Part shown: in pieces, positions 11,338-23,700 of the stretch
Layout of the letters: each line of letters begins with the position of its first letter
How positions within the stretch are numbered: the stretch's first letter is position 1
Assembly (NCBI GenBank): GCA_947623455.1
Contig: OX392529.1
Span: 1,426,001 to 1,490,000 of the forward strand
DNA: 64,000 nucleotides
Reading direction: 5' to 3'
From: Mimachlamys varia
Taxonomy: Eukaryota > Mollusca > Bivalvia > Pectinida > Pectinidae
Position numbers and translations under genes: made by a program
The notes under the pieces: model-generated
What the model saw: only the letters and a program-made list of their open reading frames with translations
The model's database searches: none
Told to the model about the DNA's origin: nothing

Positions 11338-14300
11338 TCTGACAGAATGGGAACATTAGATGTCTAAATCTGCTCTGGTTATCTGACCAGTTCCTGACAG
11401 AATGGGAACACTAGATGTCTAAATCTGCTCTGGTTATCTGACCAGTTCCTGACAGAATGGGAACAATAGATGTCTAAATCCGCTCTGGTTATCTGACCAG
11501 TTCCTGACAGAATGGGAACACTAAATGTCTAAATCTGCTCTGGTTGACTGACCAGTTCCTGACAGAATAGGAACACTAGACTGTCTAAATCTGCTCTGGT
11601 TGTCTGACCAGTTCCTGACAGAATGGGAACACTAGATGTCTAAATCTGCTCTGGTTGTCTGACGAGTTCCTGACAGAATGGGAACACTAGACTGTCTAAA
11701 TCTGCTCTGGTTGTCTGACCAGTTCCTGACAGAACTGGAACACTAGATGTCTAAATCTGTTCTGGTTGTCTGACCAGTTCCTGACAGAATGGAAACTAGA
11801 TGTCTAAATCTGTTCTGGTTATCTGACCAGTTCCTGACAGAATGGGAACACTAGATGCCTAAATCTGCTCTGGTTATCTGACCAGTTCCTGACAGAATGG
11901 GAACACTAGATGCCTAAATCTGCTCTGGTTATCTGACCAGTTCCTGACACAATGGGAACACTAGACTGTCTAAATCTGCTCTGGTTATCTGACCAGTTCC
12001 TGACAGAACTGGAACACTAGACTGTCTTAATCTGCTTTGGTTATCTGACCAGTTCCTGACAGAATGGGAATACTAGACTGTCTAAATCTGCTCTGGTAAT
12101 CTGACCAGTTCCTGACAGAATGGGAACACTAGATGTCTAAATCTGCTCTGGTTATCTGACCAGTTCCTGACAGAATGGGAACACTAGACTGTCTAAATCT
12201 GCTTTGGTTATCTGACCAGTTCCTGACAGAATGGGAACACTAGATGTCTAAATCTGCTCTGGTTATCTGACCAGTTCCTGACAGAACTGGAACACTAGAT
12301 GTCTAAATCTGCTCTGGTTATCTGACCAGTTCCTGACAGAACTGGAACACTAGATGTCTAAATCTGCTCTGGTTATCTGACCAGTTCGTGACAGAATGGG
12401 AACACTAGACTGTCTAAATCTGATCTGGTTATCTGACCAGTTCCTGACAGAATGGGAACACTAGATGTTTAAATCTGCTCTGGTTATCAGACTGGAGTTC
12501 CTGACAGAATGGGAACACTAGATGTCTAAATCTGCTCTGGTTATCTGACCAGTTCCTGACAGAACTGGAACACTAGATGTCTAAATCTGCTCTGGTTATC
12601 TGACCAGTTCCTGACACAATGGGAACACTAGATGTCTAAATCTGCTTTGGTTATCTGACCAGTTCCTGACAGAATGGGAACACTAGACTGTCTAAATCTG
12701 CTTTGGTTATCTGACCAGTTCCTGACACAATGGGAACACTAGACTGTCTAAATCTGCTTTGGTTATCTGACCAGTTCCTGACAGAATGGGAACACTAGAC
12801 TGTCTAAATCTGCTCTGGTTATCTGACCAGTTCCTGACAGAATGGGAGAACTAGATGTCTAAATCTGTTTGGTTATCAGACTGGAGTTCCTGACAGAATG
12901 GGAACACTAGATGTCCAAATCTGCTCTGGTTATCTGACCAGTTTCTGACAGAATAGGAAAACTAGATGTCTAAATCTGCTCTGGTTATCTGACCAGTTCC
13001 TGACAGAATGGGAACACTAGATGTCTAAATCTGCTCTGGTTTTCTGACTGGAGTTCCTGACACAATGGGAACACTAGATGTCTAAATCTGCTCTGGTTAT
13101 CTGAAAAGTTCCTGACACAATGGGAACACTAGATGTCTAAATCTGCTCTGGTTATCTGACCAGTTCCTGACAGAATGGGAACACTAGATGTCTAAATCTG
13201 CTCTGGTTATCTGACCAGTTCCTGACAGAATGGGAAAACTAGACTGTCTAAATCTGCTCTTGTTATCTGACCAGTTCCTGACACAATGGGAACACTAGAT
13301 GTCTAAATCTGCTCTGGTTATCTGACCAGTTCCTGACAGAACTGGAACACTAGATGTCTAAATCTGCTCTGGTTATCTGACCAGTTTCTGACAGAATGGG
13401 AACACTAGATGTCTAAATCTGCTCTGGTTATCTGACCAGTTCCTGACAGAATGGGAACACTAGATGTCTAAATCTGTTTGGTTATCTGACCAGTTCCTGA
13501 CAGAATGAGAACACTAGATGTCTAAATCTGCTCTGGTTATCTTACCAGTTCCTGACAGAATGGGAACACTAGATGTCTAAATCTGTTCTGGTTATCTGAC
13601 CAGTTCCTGACAGAATGGGAACACTAGATGTCCAAATCTGCTCTGGTTATCTGACCAGTTTCTGACAGAATAGGAAAACTAGATGTCTAAATCTGCTCTG
13701 GTTATCTGACCAGTTCCTGACAGAATGGGAACACTAGATGTCTAAATCTGCTCTGGTTTTCTGACTGGAGTTCCTGACACAATGGGAACACTAGATGTCT
13801 AAATCTGCTCTGGTTATCTGAAAAGTTCCTGACACAATGGGAACACTAGATGTCTAAATCTGCTCTGGTTATCTGACCAGTTCCTGACACAATGGGAACA
13901 CTAGATGTCTAAATCTGCTCTGGTTATCTGACCAGTTCCTGACAGAATGGGAAAACTAGACTGTCTAAATCTGCTCTTGTTATCTGACCAGTTCCTGACA
14001 CAATGGGAACACTAGATGTCTAAATCTGCTCTGGTTATCTGACCAGTTCCTGACAGAACTGGAACACTAGATGTCTAAATCTGCTCTGGTTATCTGACCA
14101 GTTTCTGACAGAATGGGAACACTGGATGTCTAAATCTGCTCTGGTTATCTGACCAGTTCCTGACAGAATGGGAACACTAGATGTCTAAATCTGTTTGGTT
14201 ATCTGACCAGTTCCTGACAGAATGAGAACACTAGATGTCTAAATCTGCTCTGGTTATCTTACCAGTTCCTGACAGAATGGGAACACTAGATGTCTAAATC

Positions 14301-14546
14301 TGTTCTGGTTATCTGACCAGTTCCTGACAGAATGGGAACACTAGATGTCTAAATCTGCTCTGGTTATCTGACCAGTTCCTGACAGAATGGGAACACTAGA
14401 TGTCTAAATCTTCTCTGGTTATCTGACCAGTTCCTGACAGAATGGGAACACTAGATGTCTAAATCTACTCTGGTTATCTGACCAGTTCCTGACACAATGG
14501 GAACACTAGATGTCTAAATCTGCTCTGGTTATCTGACCAGTTCCTG
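11338..14546. repeat. Second 55-bp tandem array (~58 copies)
   Basis: About 3.2 kb of units containing tctgaccagttcctgacaga, atgggaacactagatgtc and taaatctgctctggttat. Units reading agactgtct are one base longer. A block of about 717 bp (roughly 13 units) is duplicated: marker variants atgtccaaatctg, tttctgacagaatagg and ctgactggagttcctg recur in the same order from about 12911 and 13628. The sequence is unrelated by eye to the first array although the period is the same. Intronic, not coding. Confidence 0.95.
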
Positions 14547-15593
14547 TTTTGGAGTCTGCTTTATGTCTTTTATAGTGATAACATAATTAGATATTGTCCG
14601 ATTCTGTCGGAATTATTCCTGGTACAATCAATATGATCCTCCCCTGAGTGTGGACTGGGACTCATGTAAGGCTGTTAGGTGCTGGGCCGTACATTACTCC
14701 AGACACAAAATCGTTTCAGCACGCTTGTGTTTTAGACAAATGTTATGAGTAAGCACCATGATAAGACACTAGTATCTGACACCACTGTTGACAGCATCAT
14801 CATTAAATATATTGCTATCTCCTTCATAGACAAAATTGTAAACAACTCTTTTATTTGCTGTATATTGAATGTTTACCATTAGAAATTGGACTGGTAGAAG
14901 ATGGAAACCTGATTATTATAATTGATGATAAACATGAGTTTTTATTGACATGTGAATTGTTACCATGACAACTGCTACAAAGAGTGGCACTTTTGTACTA
15001 GGGTTAGACATTTCTAAGGTAGACAACTCTAACTCTCACAACTACTACCATGCGCAAGTATGGCGAATCTGTACCACAAATTACAATTAAGTATGGTTGT
15101 TTGAAAGCAGGTTAGCATTAAAATTTGTATAATTTGACATTCTGTGTGTTAACAAAAATATCTTATTAAATTATTTATGTACATATTATAACAAGTTGTC
15201 AACATGTACTTAAGTGTTGTTCATGAATAATGTCTTTATCATTAGTTTACTACTAACTTATTGGTGGGCTTAACACATTCCTTAATGAGATAACTTAATA
15301 GCTACCCAACAAATGTATGTATGACTCTTTAAGTCAAGGTATCAGTTCTATCAAATGTACAATGTTAATTGGTTATCTAGTTTCAAAAGATAGGTTCAGA
15401 TGTCATCAGGTCAAAGGTCATGGTCAATTTTGACATTTATTGAATGCTTAATATTTTATTACGACAATAGGAAGCTAAGTTGGTCAGAATAAGAAAGGGT
15501 TCAACATGCAAAACTTCAACATCACCGGGTCAAAGGTCTAGGTCAAGTTTTGCATTTTATTGAGTGCTTAACAATCTGATATACCATTATGAA
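14547..15593 (+). other. Low-repeat intron segment
   Basis: About 1 kb of AT-rich sequence with no ORF of note. Near its 3' end there are two diverged direct copies of about 120 bp, marked by ggtcaaaggtc followed by tttattgagtgcttaa-type sequence (about 15408 and 15529). Nothing else is recognised. Confidence 0.5.
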
Positions 15594-18119
15594 GCGGTTG
15601 TGTACTATCGTGTCAGTATTAACTGTTGTAGGTTCTGACCAAAGACTCAGTTACGGTGGCTGTTGATGCGGTTGTGTACTATCGCATCAGTATTAACTGT
15701 TGTAGGTTCTGACCAAAAAATCTGTTACTGTGGCTGTTGATGCGGTTGTGTACTATCGTATCAGTATTAACTGTTGTAGGTTCTGACCAAAGACTCGGTT
15801 AGGGTGGCTGTTGATGAGGTTGTGTACTATCGTGTCAGTATTAACTGTTGTAGGTCCTGACCAAAGACTCTGTTACGGTGGATGTTGATGCGGTTGTGTA
15901 CTATCGTATCAGTATTAACTGTTGTAGGTTCTGACCAAAGACTCTGTTACGGTGGATGTTGATGCGGTTGTGAAATATCGTGTCAGTATTAACTGTTGTA
16001 GGTTCTGACCAAAGACTCTGTTACGGTGGCTGTTGATGAGGTTATGTACTAGGTTCTGTCCAAAGACTCTGTTACGGTGGCTGTTGATGCGGTTGTGTAC
16101 TATGTATCAGTATTAAAGGCCCAATATAAGTAACTACAGGGACATTTTCGTGATTCTGAAAAATTCAGAAAAAAAATCCAGCTGATAACCATGCAAAAAT
16201 AAGCCTAAAACGAAGAAAACCTGAGCGGTAACTAACAAGAAACTATTGACAAAAAAATCGAAAGAATTGAAAATAATTCAGGTGGGGCCCACTTCAACAA
16301 CAAACCGAAGGTAGAAGACGGTTCGAAATGGACGTGTGTTTACAAATAGCGTGTTTCAAATGCTGCTGTACCGGTAACCGCGGAAGAATTCATCTTGAAT
16401 ATTGCTGATATCAGTTAATCTTAACTAAATCTATAAATATAATAAGTTATTAGGCTTGATTTTCGCTTCAAGTTTTGCCGAAAGTTACGTATATTGGGCC
16501 TTTAACTGTTGTAGGTTCTGACCAAAGACTTGGTTACTGTGGCTGTTGATGCGGTTGTGTACTATCGTATCAGTATTAACTGTTGTAGGTTCTGCCCAAA
16601 GACTATGTTACAGTGGCTGTTGATGCGGTTGTGTACTATCGTATCAGTATTATCTGTTGTAGGTTCTGACCAAAGACTCTGTTACTGTGGCTGTTGATTC
16701 GGTTGTGTACTATCGTATCAGTATTAACTGTTGTAGGTTCTGTCCAAAGACTATGTTACGGTGGCTGTTGATGCGGTTGTGTACTATCGTATCAGTATTA
16801 ACTGTTGTAGGTTCTGACCAAAGACTCGGTTACTGTGGCTGTTGATGCAGTTGTGTACTATCGTATCAGTATTAACTGTTGTAGGTTCTGTCAAAAGACT
16901 CTGTTACGGTGGACGTTGATGCGGTTGTGTACTATCGTATCAGTATTAACTGTTGTAGGTTCTGACCAAAGACTCTGTTACTGTGGCTGTTGATTCGGTT
17001 GTGTACTATCGTATCAGTATTAACTGTTGTAGGTTCTGTCCAAAGACTATGTTACGGTGGCTGTTGATGCGGTTGTGTACTATCGTATCAGTATTAACTG
17101 TTGTAGGTTCTGACCAAAGACTCGGTTACTGTGGCTGTTGATGCAGTTGTGTACTATCGTATCAGTATTAACTGTTGTAGGTTCTGACCAAAGACTCTGT
17201 TACGGTGGACGTTGATGCGGTTGTGTACTATCGTATCAGTATTAACTGTTGTAGGTTCTGACCAAAGACTCGGTTACTGTGGCTGTTGATGCGGTTGTGT
17301 ACTATCGTATCAGTATTAACTGTTGTAGGTTCTGTCCAAAGACTCTGTTACGGTGGATGTTGATGCGGTTGTGTACTATCGTATCAGTATTAACTGTTGT
17401 AGGTTCTGACCAAAGACTCTGTTACGGTGGCTGTTGATGAGGTTGTGTACTAACGTATCAGTATTAACTGTTGTAGGTTCTGACCAAAGACTCTGTTACG
17501 GTGGCTGTTGATGAGGTTGTGTACTATCGTATCAGTATTAACTGTTGTAGGTTCTGACCAAAGACTCTGTTACGGTGGCTGTTGATGCAGTTGTGTACTA
17601 TCGTATCAGTATTAACTGTTGTAGGTTTTGACCAAAGACTCTGTTACGGTGGCTGTTGATGAGGTTGTGTACCATCGTATCAGTATTAACTGTTGTAGGT
17701 ACTGACCAAAGACTCTGTTACGGTGGCTGTTGATGCGGTTGTGTACTATCGTGTCAGTATTAACTGTTGTAGGTTCTGACCAAAGACTCTGTCACGGTGG
17801 CTGTTGATGAGGTTGTGTACTATCGTGTCAGTATTAACTGTTGTAGGTTCTGACCAAAGACTCTGTTACGGTGGCTGTTGATGCAGCTGTGTACTATCGT
17901 ATCAGTATTAACTGTTGTAGGTTCTGACCAAAGACTCTGTTACGGTGGCTGTTGATGAGGTTATGTACTAGGTTCTGTCCAAAGACTCGGTTACGGTGGC
18001 TGTTGATGCGGTTGTGTACTATCGTGTCAGTATTAACTGTTGTAGGTTCTGACCAAAGACTCTGTTACGGTGGCTGTTGATGCGGTTGTGTACTATCGTA
18101 TCAGTATTAACTGTTGTAG
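15594..18119 (+). repeat. 74-bp array made of acceptor plus first 54 nt of exon C
   Basis: About 28 units of 74 bp. Each consists of 20 nt of intron end (atcagtattaactgttgtag, including the 3' splice site) plus the first 54 nt of the next stomatin exon, encoding VLTKDSVTVAVDAVVYYR. Only the final copy, at 18120, continues into the rest of the exon. Reading through a unit meets an in-frame TGA in the next one, so an upstream acceptor joined without further splicing would give a truncated protein. Some units carry GCT-to-GAT or GCG-to-GAG changes. Two shortened units (ending near 16051 and 17970) share the same deletion, showing segmental duplication. A MITE interrupts the array. Confidence 0.95.
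16117..16501. mobile_element. 385-bp MITE with TTAA target duplication
   Basis: The element begins aggcccaatataagtaact and ends agttacgtatattgggcct, a 19-bp terminal inverted repeat with one mismatch. It is flanked on both sides by TTAA (16113-16116 and 16502-16505). The other units of the 74-bp array read tattaactg at this point, with a single TTAA-like site, so the empty site is visible in the neighbours. A TTAA duplication is typical of piggyBac-type transposition. No transposase ORF is present, so it would be a non-autonomous copy. Confidence 0.85.
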
Positions 18120-18323
18120 GTTCTGACCAAAGACTCTGTTACGGTGGCTGTTGATGCGGTTGTGTACTATCGTGTCCAGAATGCCACCATGTCTATCACA
18201 AATGTGGAGGATGCAAACAGATCAACACGTCTTCTCGCTGCCACAACTCTTCGAAACGTCCTGGGGACCAAGAACCTCAGTGAGATTCTGTCGGAGCGTG
18301 AGTCAATCAGTCATGTGATGCAG
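18120..18323 (+). CDS. STOM: Stomatin exon C (central SPFH domain)
   Basis: The 204-nt exon (68 codons, phase 0 at both ends) begins VLTKDSVTVAVDAVVYYRVQ. It continues through NATMSITNVEDANRSTRLLA to ATTLRNVLGTKNLSEILS and ends SERESISHVMQ. It is the conserved core of the SPFH domain; DSVTV-VD-VVYYR and TTLRN-LGT-LSEILS are family signatures. The acceptor is ctgttgtag|gtt and the donor gatgcag|gtgagt. Upstream ATGs are not needed because this is an internal exon. It is preceded by about 28 partial copies of its own first 54 nt with identical acceptors, so splice-site choice here is unusual. This copy is the only one with a full exon and a strong donor. Confidence 0.95.
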
Positions 18324-19424
18324 GTGAGTGTGACCGTACATGTGACAGGTATATTATCTATTGACAGACCGTACATGTGACCGGTATATTATTTATTGAC
18401 AATCACATCAGTTCCTGTTATCTAGTGAATATTACACATTGCTAGTCTCTATATCTTGTCAGTTCCCATTAATACGGGTATGTTATACACCGACAATCAT
18501 TATATCCTGTCAGTTCCCATCAATACAGGTATGTTATACACCGACATTCACTTATCCTGTCAGTTCCCATCAATACGGGTATGTTATACATCAACAATAA
18601 TTTTATCCTGTCAGATTCTCATTAATACGGGTATGTTATACACCGACAATCACTTATCCTGTCAGTTCCCATCAATACGGGTATGTTATTTATTGACAAT
18701 CATTTTATCCTCTCCGTTCCCATCAATACGGGTATGTTATACACCGACATTCACTTATCCTGTCAGTTCCCATCAATACGGGTATGTTATACACCGACAA
18801 TCATTATATCCTGTCAGTTCCCATTAATACGGGTATGTTATACACCGACAATCATTTTATCCTGTCAGTTCCCATCAATACGGGTATGTTATACACCGAC
18901 AATCATTATATCCTGTCAGTTCCCATCAATACGGGTATGTTATACACCGACAATCATTTTATCCTGTCAGTTCCCATCAATACGGGTATGTTATTTATTG
19001 ACAATCATTTTATCCTCTCCGTTCCCATCAATACAGGTATGTTATACACCGACATTCACTTATCCTGTCAGTTCCCATCAATACGGGTATGTTATACACC
19101 GACAATCATTATATCCTGTCAGTTCCCATTAATACGGGTATGTTATACACCGACAATCATTTTATCCTGTCAGTTCCCATCAATACGGGTATGTTATACA
19201 CCGACAATCATTATATCCTGTCAGTTCCCATCAATACGGGTATGTTATACACCGACAATCATTTTATCCTGTCAGTTCCCATTGATACAGGTATGTTATA
19301 CACCGACAATCATTATATCCTGTCAGTTCCCATTGATACGGGTATGTTATACACCGACAATCATTTTATCCTGTCAGTTCCCATCAATACGGGTATGTTA
19401 TACACCGACAATCATTTTATCAGG
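18324..19424. repeat. 51-bp tandem array starting near exon C donor
   Basis: About 19 units of 51 bp run from about 18461, with agttcccatcaatacgggta followed by tgttatacaccgacaatcat. More diverged precursor units begin almost directly after the donor (about 18329; gtacatgtgacaggtatatt and gtacatgtgaccggtatatt). A block of about 305 bp (six units) is repeated, marked by ttatttattgacaatcattt near 18686 and 18991. Since 51 is divisible by three, overlapping ORFs of 120-250 codons arise (18456-19530); they are repeat artefacts. Confidence 0.93.
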
Positions 19425-20291
19425 AACACCAAGAAATCACACATACTATATTATGTTGTGTGTAGAATCTGGTAGTGTTGAGGGACACCAGGAAATCACA
19501 TACTGTTATGTTGTGTGTAGAATCTGGTAGTGTTCAGGGACACCAGGAAATCACACACTGTTATGTTGTGTGTAGAATCTGGTAGTGTTCAGGGACACCA
19601 GGAAATCACATACTGTTATGTTGTGTGTAGAATCTGGTAGTGTTCAGGGACACCAGGAAATCACACACTGTTATGTTGTGTGTAAAATGGTAGTGTTCAG
19701 GGACACCATACTATTATGTTGTGTGTAGAATCTGGTAGTGTTCAGGGACACCAGGAAATCACATACTATTATGTTGTGTGTAGAATCTGATAGTGTTCAG
19801 GGACACCAGGAAATCACATACTATTATGTTGTGTGTAGAATCTGGTAGTGTTGAGGGACACCAGGAAATCACATACTATTATGCTGTGTGTAGAAACTGG
19901 TAGTGTTGAGGGACACCAGGAAATCACATACTATTATGTTGTGTGTAGAATCTGGTAGTTTTCAGGGACCCAGGAAATCACATACTATTATGCTGTGTGT
20001 AGAATCTGGTAGTGTTGAGGGACACCAGGAAATCACATACTATTATGCTGTGTGTAGAATCTGGTAGTGTTGAGGGACACCAGGAAATCACATACTATTA
20101 TGTTGTGTGTAGAATCTGGTAGTGTTCAGGGACCCAGAAAATCACATACTATTATGCTGTGTGTAGAATCTGGTAGTGTTCAGGGACACCAGGAAAGCAC
20201 ATACTGTTATGCTGTGTGTAGAATCTGGTAGTGTTCAGGGACACCAGGAAAGCACATACTGTTATGCTGTGTGTAGAATCTGGTAGTGTTG
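19425..20291. repeat. Third 55-bp tandem array (~16 copies)
   Basis: Units contain agggacaccaggaaatcaca, tactattatgttgtgtgtag and aatctggtagtgtt, about 55 bp in all, with some units shortened. It starts directly where the 51-bp array ends. Intronic, not coding. Confidence 0.92.
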
Positions 20292-20712
20292 AGACTGCCT
20301 CAGCCTGGGCAGCACCACTATAGAACTGTCAGAAATATTGAGTACTCTGATGGCCTGATAAACAGCAGATGTGTAGGGTTGTTCTCCCTGTGGTAGTTAG
20401 GGATGATTCCTGATAACTATGTATACACCATGCTCCCAGACAACTCTGCTGGATTTATAATCAGATAACACAACAACCCATTTCTAACATACAGATCTAT
20501 AACAAGATTAGATAGCTGGAACAAATGTCAGGTAGACTTGCCTGAGTCTGTTATCCTCATCCATCTGGTCATCAATGTACAAGTGAACTAAGCAATGCTG
20601 CCCGTATGATCATTTGTATGTTTGATATAATGGTCCCATTAATAAATAAAACATCATGTCTCTAAATACTTAATAACTATGACATTTCCCGCTTCCTTGA
20701 AATTACTAGAAA
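20292..20712 (+). other. Unique intron segment between arrays
   Basis: About 420 bp without tandem structure or significant ORF. No RNA gene or transposon end is recognised. It separates the 55-bp array from the large 27-bp array. Confidence 0.5.
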
Positions 20713-23700
20713 CAGTCCTCAACACTCACCAATACATTACTGTCCTCAACACTAGCCAATACATTACTGTCCTCAACACTAGCCAATACATTACTGTCCT
20801 CAATACTAACCAATACATTACTGTCCTCAACACTAACCAAAACATCACTGTCCTCAACACTAACCAATACATTACTGTCCTCAATACTAACCAATACATT
20901 ACTGTCCTCAACACTAGCCAATACATTACTGTCCTCAACACTAGCCAATACATTACTGTCCTCAATACTAACCAATACATTACTGTCCTCAACACTAACC
21001 AAAACATCACTGTCCTCAACACTAACCAATACATTACTGTCCTCAATACTAACCAATACATTACTGTCCTCAACACTAGTCAATACATTATTGTCCTCAA
21101 CACTAGCCAATACATTACTGTCCTCAATACTAACCAATACATTACTGTCCTCAACACTAGCCAATACATTATTGTCCTCAACACTAGCCAATACATTACT
21201 GTCCTCAATACTAACCAATACATTACTGTCCTCAACACTAGCCAATACATTATTGTCCTCAATACTAACCAATACATTACTGTCCTCAATACTAACCAAT
21301 ACATTACTGTCCTCAATACTAACCAATACATTACTGTCCTCAATACTAACCAATACATTACTGTCCTCAACACTAGCCAATACATTATTGTCCTCAATAC
21401 TAACCAATACATTACTGTCCTCAACACTAACCAATACATTATTGTCCTCAACACTAGTCAATACATTATTGTCCTCAACACTAGTCAATACATTATTGTC
21501 CTCAACACTGACCAATACATTATTGTCCTCAACACTAGTCAATACATTATTGTCCTCAATACTAACCAAAACATTATTGTCCTCAACACTAGTCAATACA
21601 TTATTGTCCTCAATACTAACCAATACATTATTGTCCTCAACACTAGTCAATACATTATTGTCCTCAACACTAGTCAATACATTATTGTCCTCAATACTAA
21701 CCAAAACATCACTGTCCTCAACACTAACCAATACATTATTGTCCTCAATACTAACCAATACATTATTGTCCTCAACACTAGCCAATACATTATTGTCCTC
21801 AACACTAGCCAATACAATACTGTCCTCAACACTAGCCAATACAATATTGTCCTCAACACTAGCCAATACATTACTGTCCTCAACACTAACCAATACATTA
21901 CTGTCCTCAACACTAACCAATACATTATTGTCCTCAACACTAGTCAATACATTATTGTCCTCAACACTAGTCAATACATTATTGTCCTCAACACTGACCA
22001 ATACATTATTGTCCTCAACACTAGTCAATACATTATTGTCCTCAATACTAACCAAAACATTATTGTCCTCAACACTAGTCAATACATTATTGTCCTCAAT
22101 ACTAACCAATACATTATTGTCCTCAACACTAGTCAATACATTATTGTCCTCAACACTAGTCAATACATTATTGTCCTCAATACTAACCAAAACATCACTG
22201 TCCTCAACACTAACCAATACATTATTGTCCTCAATACTAACCAATACATTATTGTCCTCAACACTAGCCAATACATTATTGTCCTCAACACTAGCCAATA
22301 CAATACTGTCCTCAACACTAGCCAATACAATATTGTCCTCAACACTAGCCAATACATTATTGTCCTCAACACTAGCCAATACATTATTGTCCTCAACACT
22401 AGCCAATACATTATTGTCCTCAACACTGACCAATACATTATTGTCCTCAACACTAGCCAATACATTATTGTCCTCAACACTAGTCAATACATTATTGTCC
22501 TCAATACTAACCAAAACATCACTGTCCTCAACACTAACCAATACATTATTGTCCTCAATACTAACCAATACATTATTGTCCTCAACACTAGCCAATACAT
22601 TATTGTCCTCAACACTAGCCAATACAATACTGTCCTCAACACTAGCCAATACAATATTGTCCTCAACACTAGCCAATACATTATTGTCCTCAACACTAGC
22701 CAATACATTATTGTCCTCAACACTAGCCAATACATTATTGTCCTCAACACTGACCAATACATTATTGTCCTCAATACTAACCAATACATTATTGTCCTCA
22801 ACACTAGCTAATACAATATTGTCCTCATCACTATCCAATACATTATTGTCCTCCACACTGACCAATACATTATTGTCCTCAACACTGACCAATACATTAT
22901 TGTCCTCAACACTGACCAATACATTATTGTCCTCAATACTAACCAATACATTATTGTCCTCAACACTAGCTAATACAATATTGTCCTCAACACTATCCAA
23001 TACATTATTGTCCTCAACACTGACCAATACATTATTGTCCTCAACACTGACCAATACATTATTGTCCTCAACACTGACCAATACATTATTGTCCTCAACA
23101 CTAGCCAATACATTATTGTCCTCAACACTAGCCAATACATTATTGTCCTCAATACTAACCAATACATTATTGTCCTCAACACTATCCAATACATTATTGT
23201 CCTCAACACTGACCAATACATTATTGTCCTCAACACTGACCAATACATTATTGTCCTCAACACTAGCCAATACATTATTGTCCTCAACACTAGCCAATAC
23301 AATACTGTCCTCAACACTAGCCAATACATTATTGTCCTCAACACTAGCCAATACATTATTGTCCTCAACACTAGCCAATACATTATTGTCCTCAATACTC
23401 ACCAATACATTATTGTCCTCAACACTAGCCAATACAATACTGTCCTCAACACTAGCCAATACAATACTGTCCTCAACACTAGCCAATACATTATTGTCCT
23501 CAACACTGACCAATACATTATTGTCCTCAACACTAGCCAATACAATATTGTCCTCAACACTAACCAATACATTATTGTCCTCAACACTAGCCAATACAAT
23601 ACTGTCCTCAACACTAGCCAATACAATACTGTCCTCAACACTAACCAATACAGTATTGTCCTCAACACTAGCCAATACAATATTGTCCTCAACACTAACC

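Noticed and set aside
18144..19530. ORFs beginning inside exon C and others in the 51-bp array
   Set aside because: The first is part of the real exon read past its donor; the others come from a unit length divisible by three.
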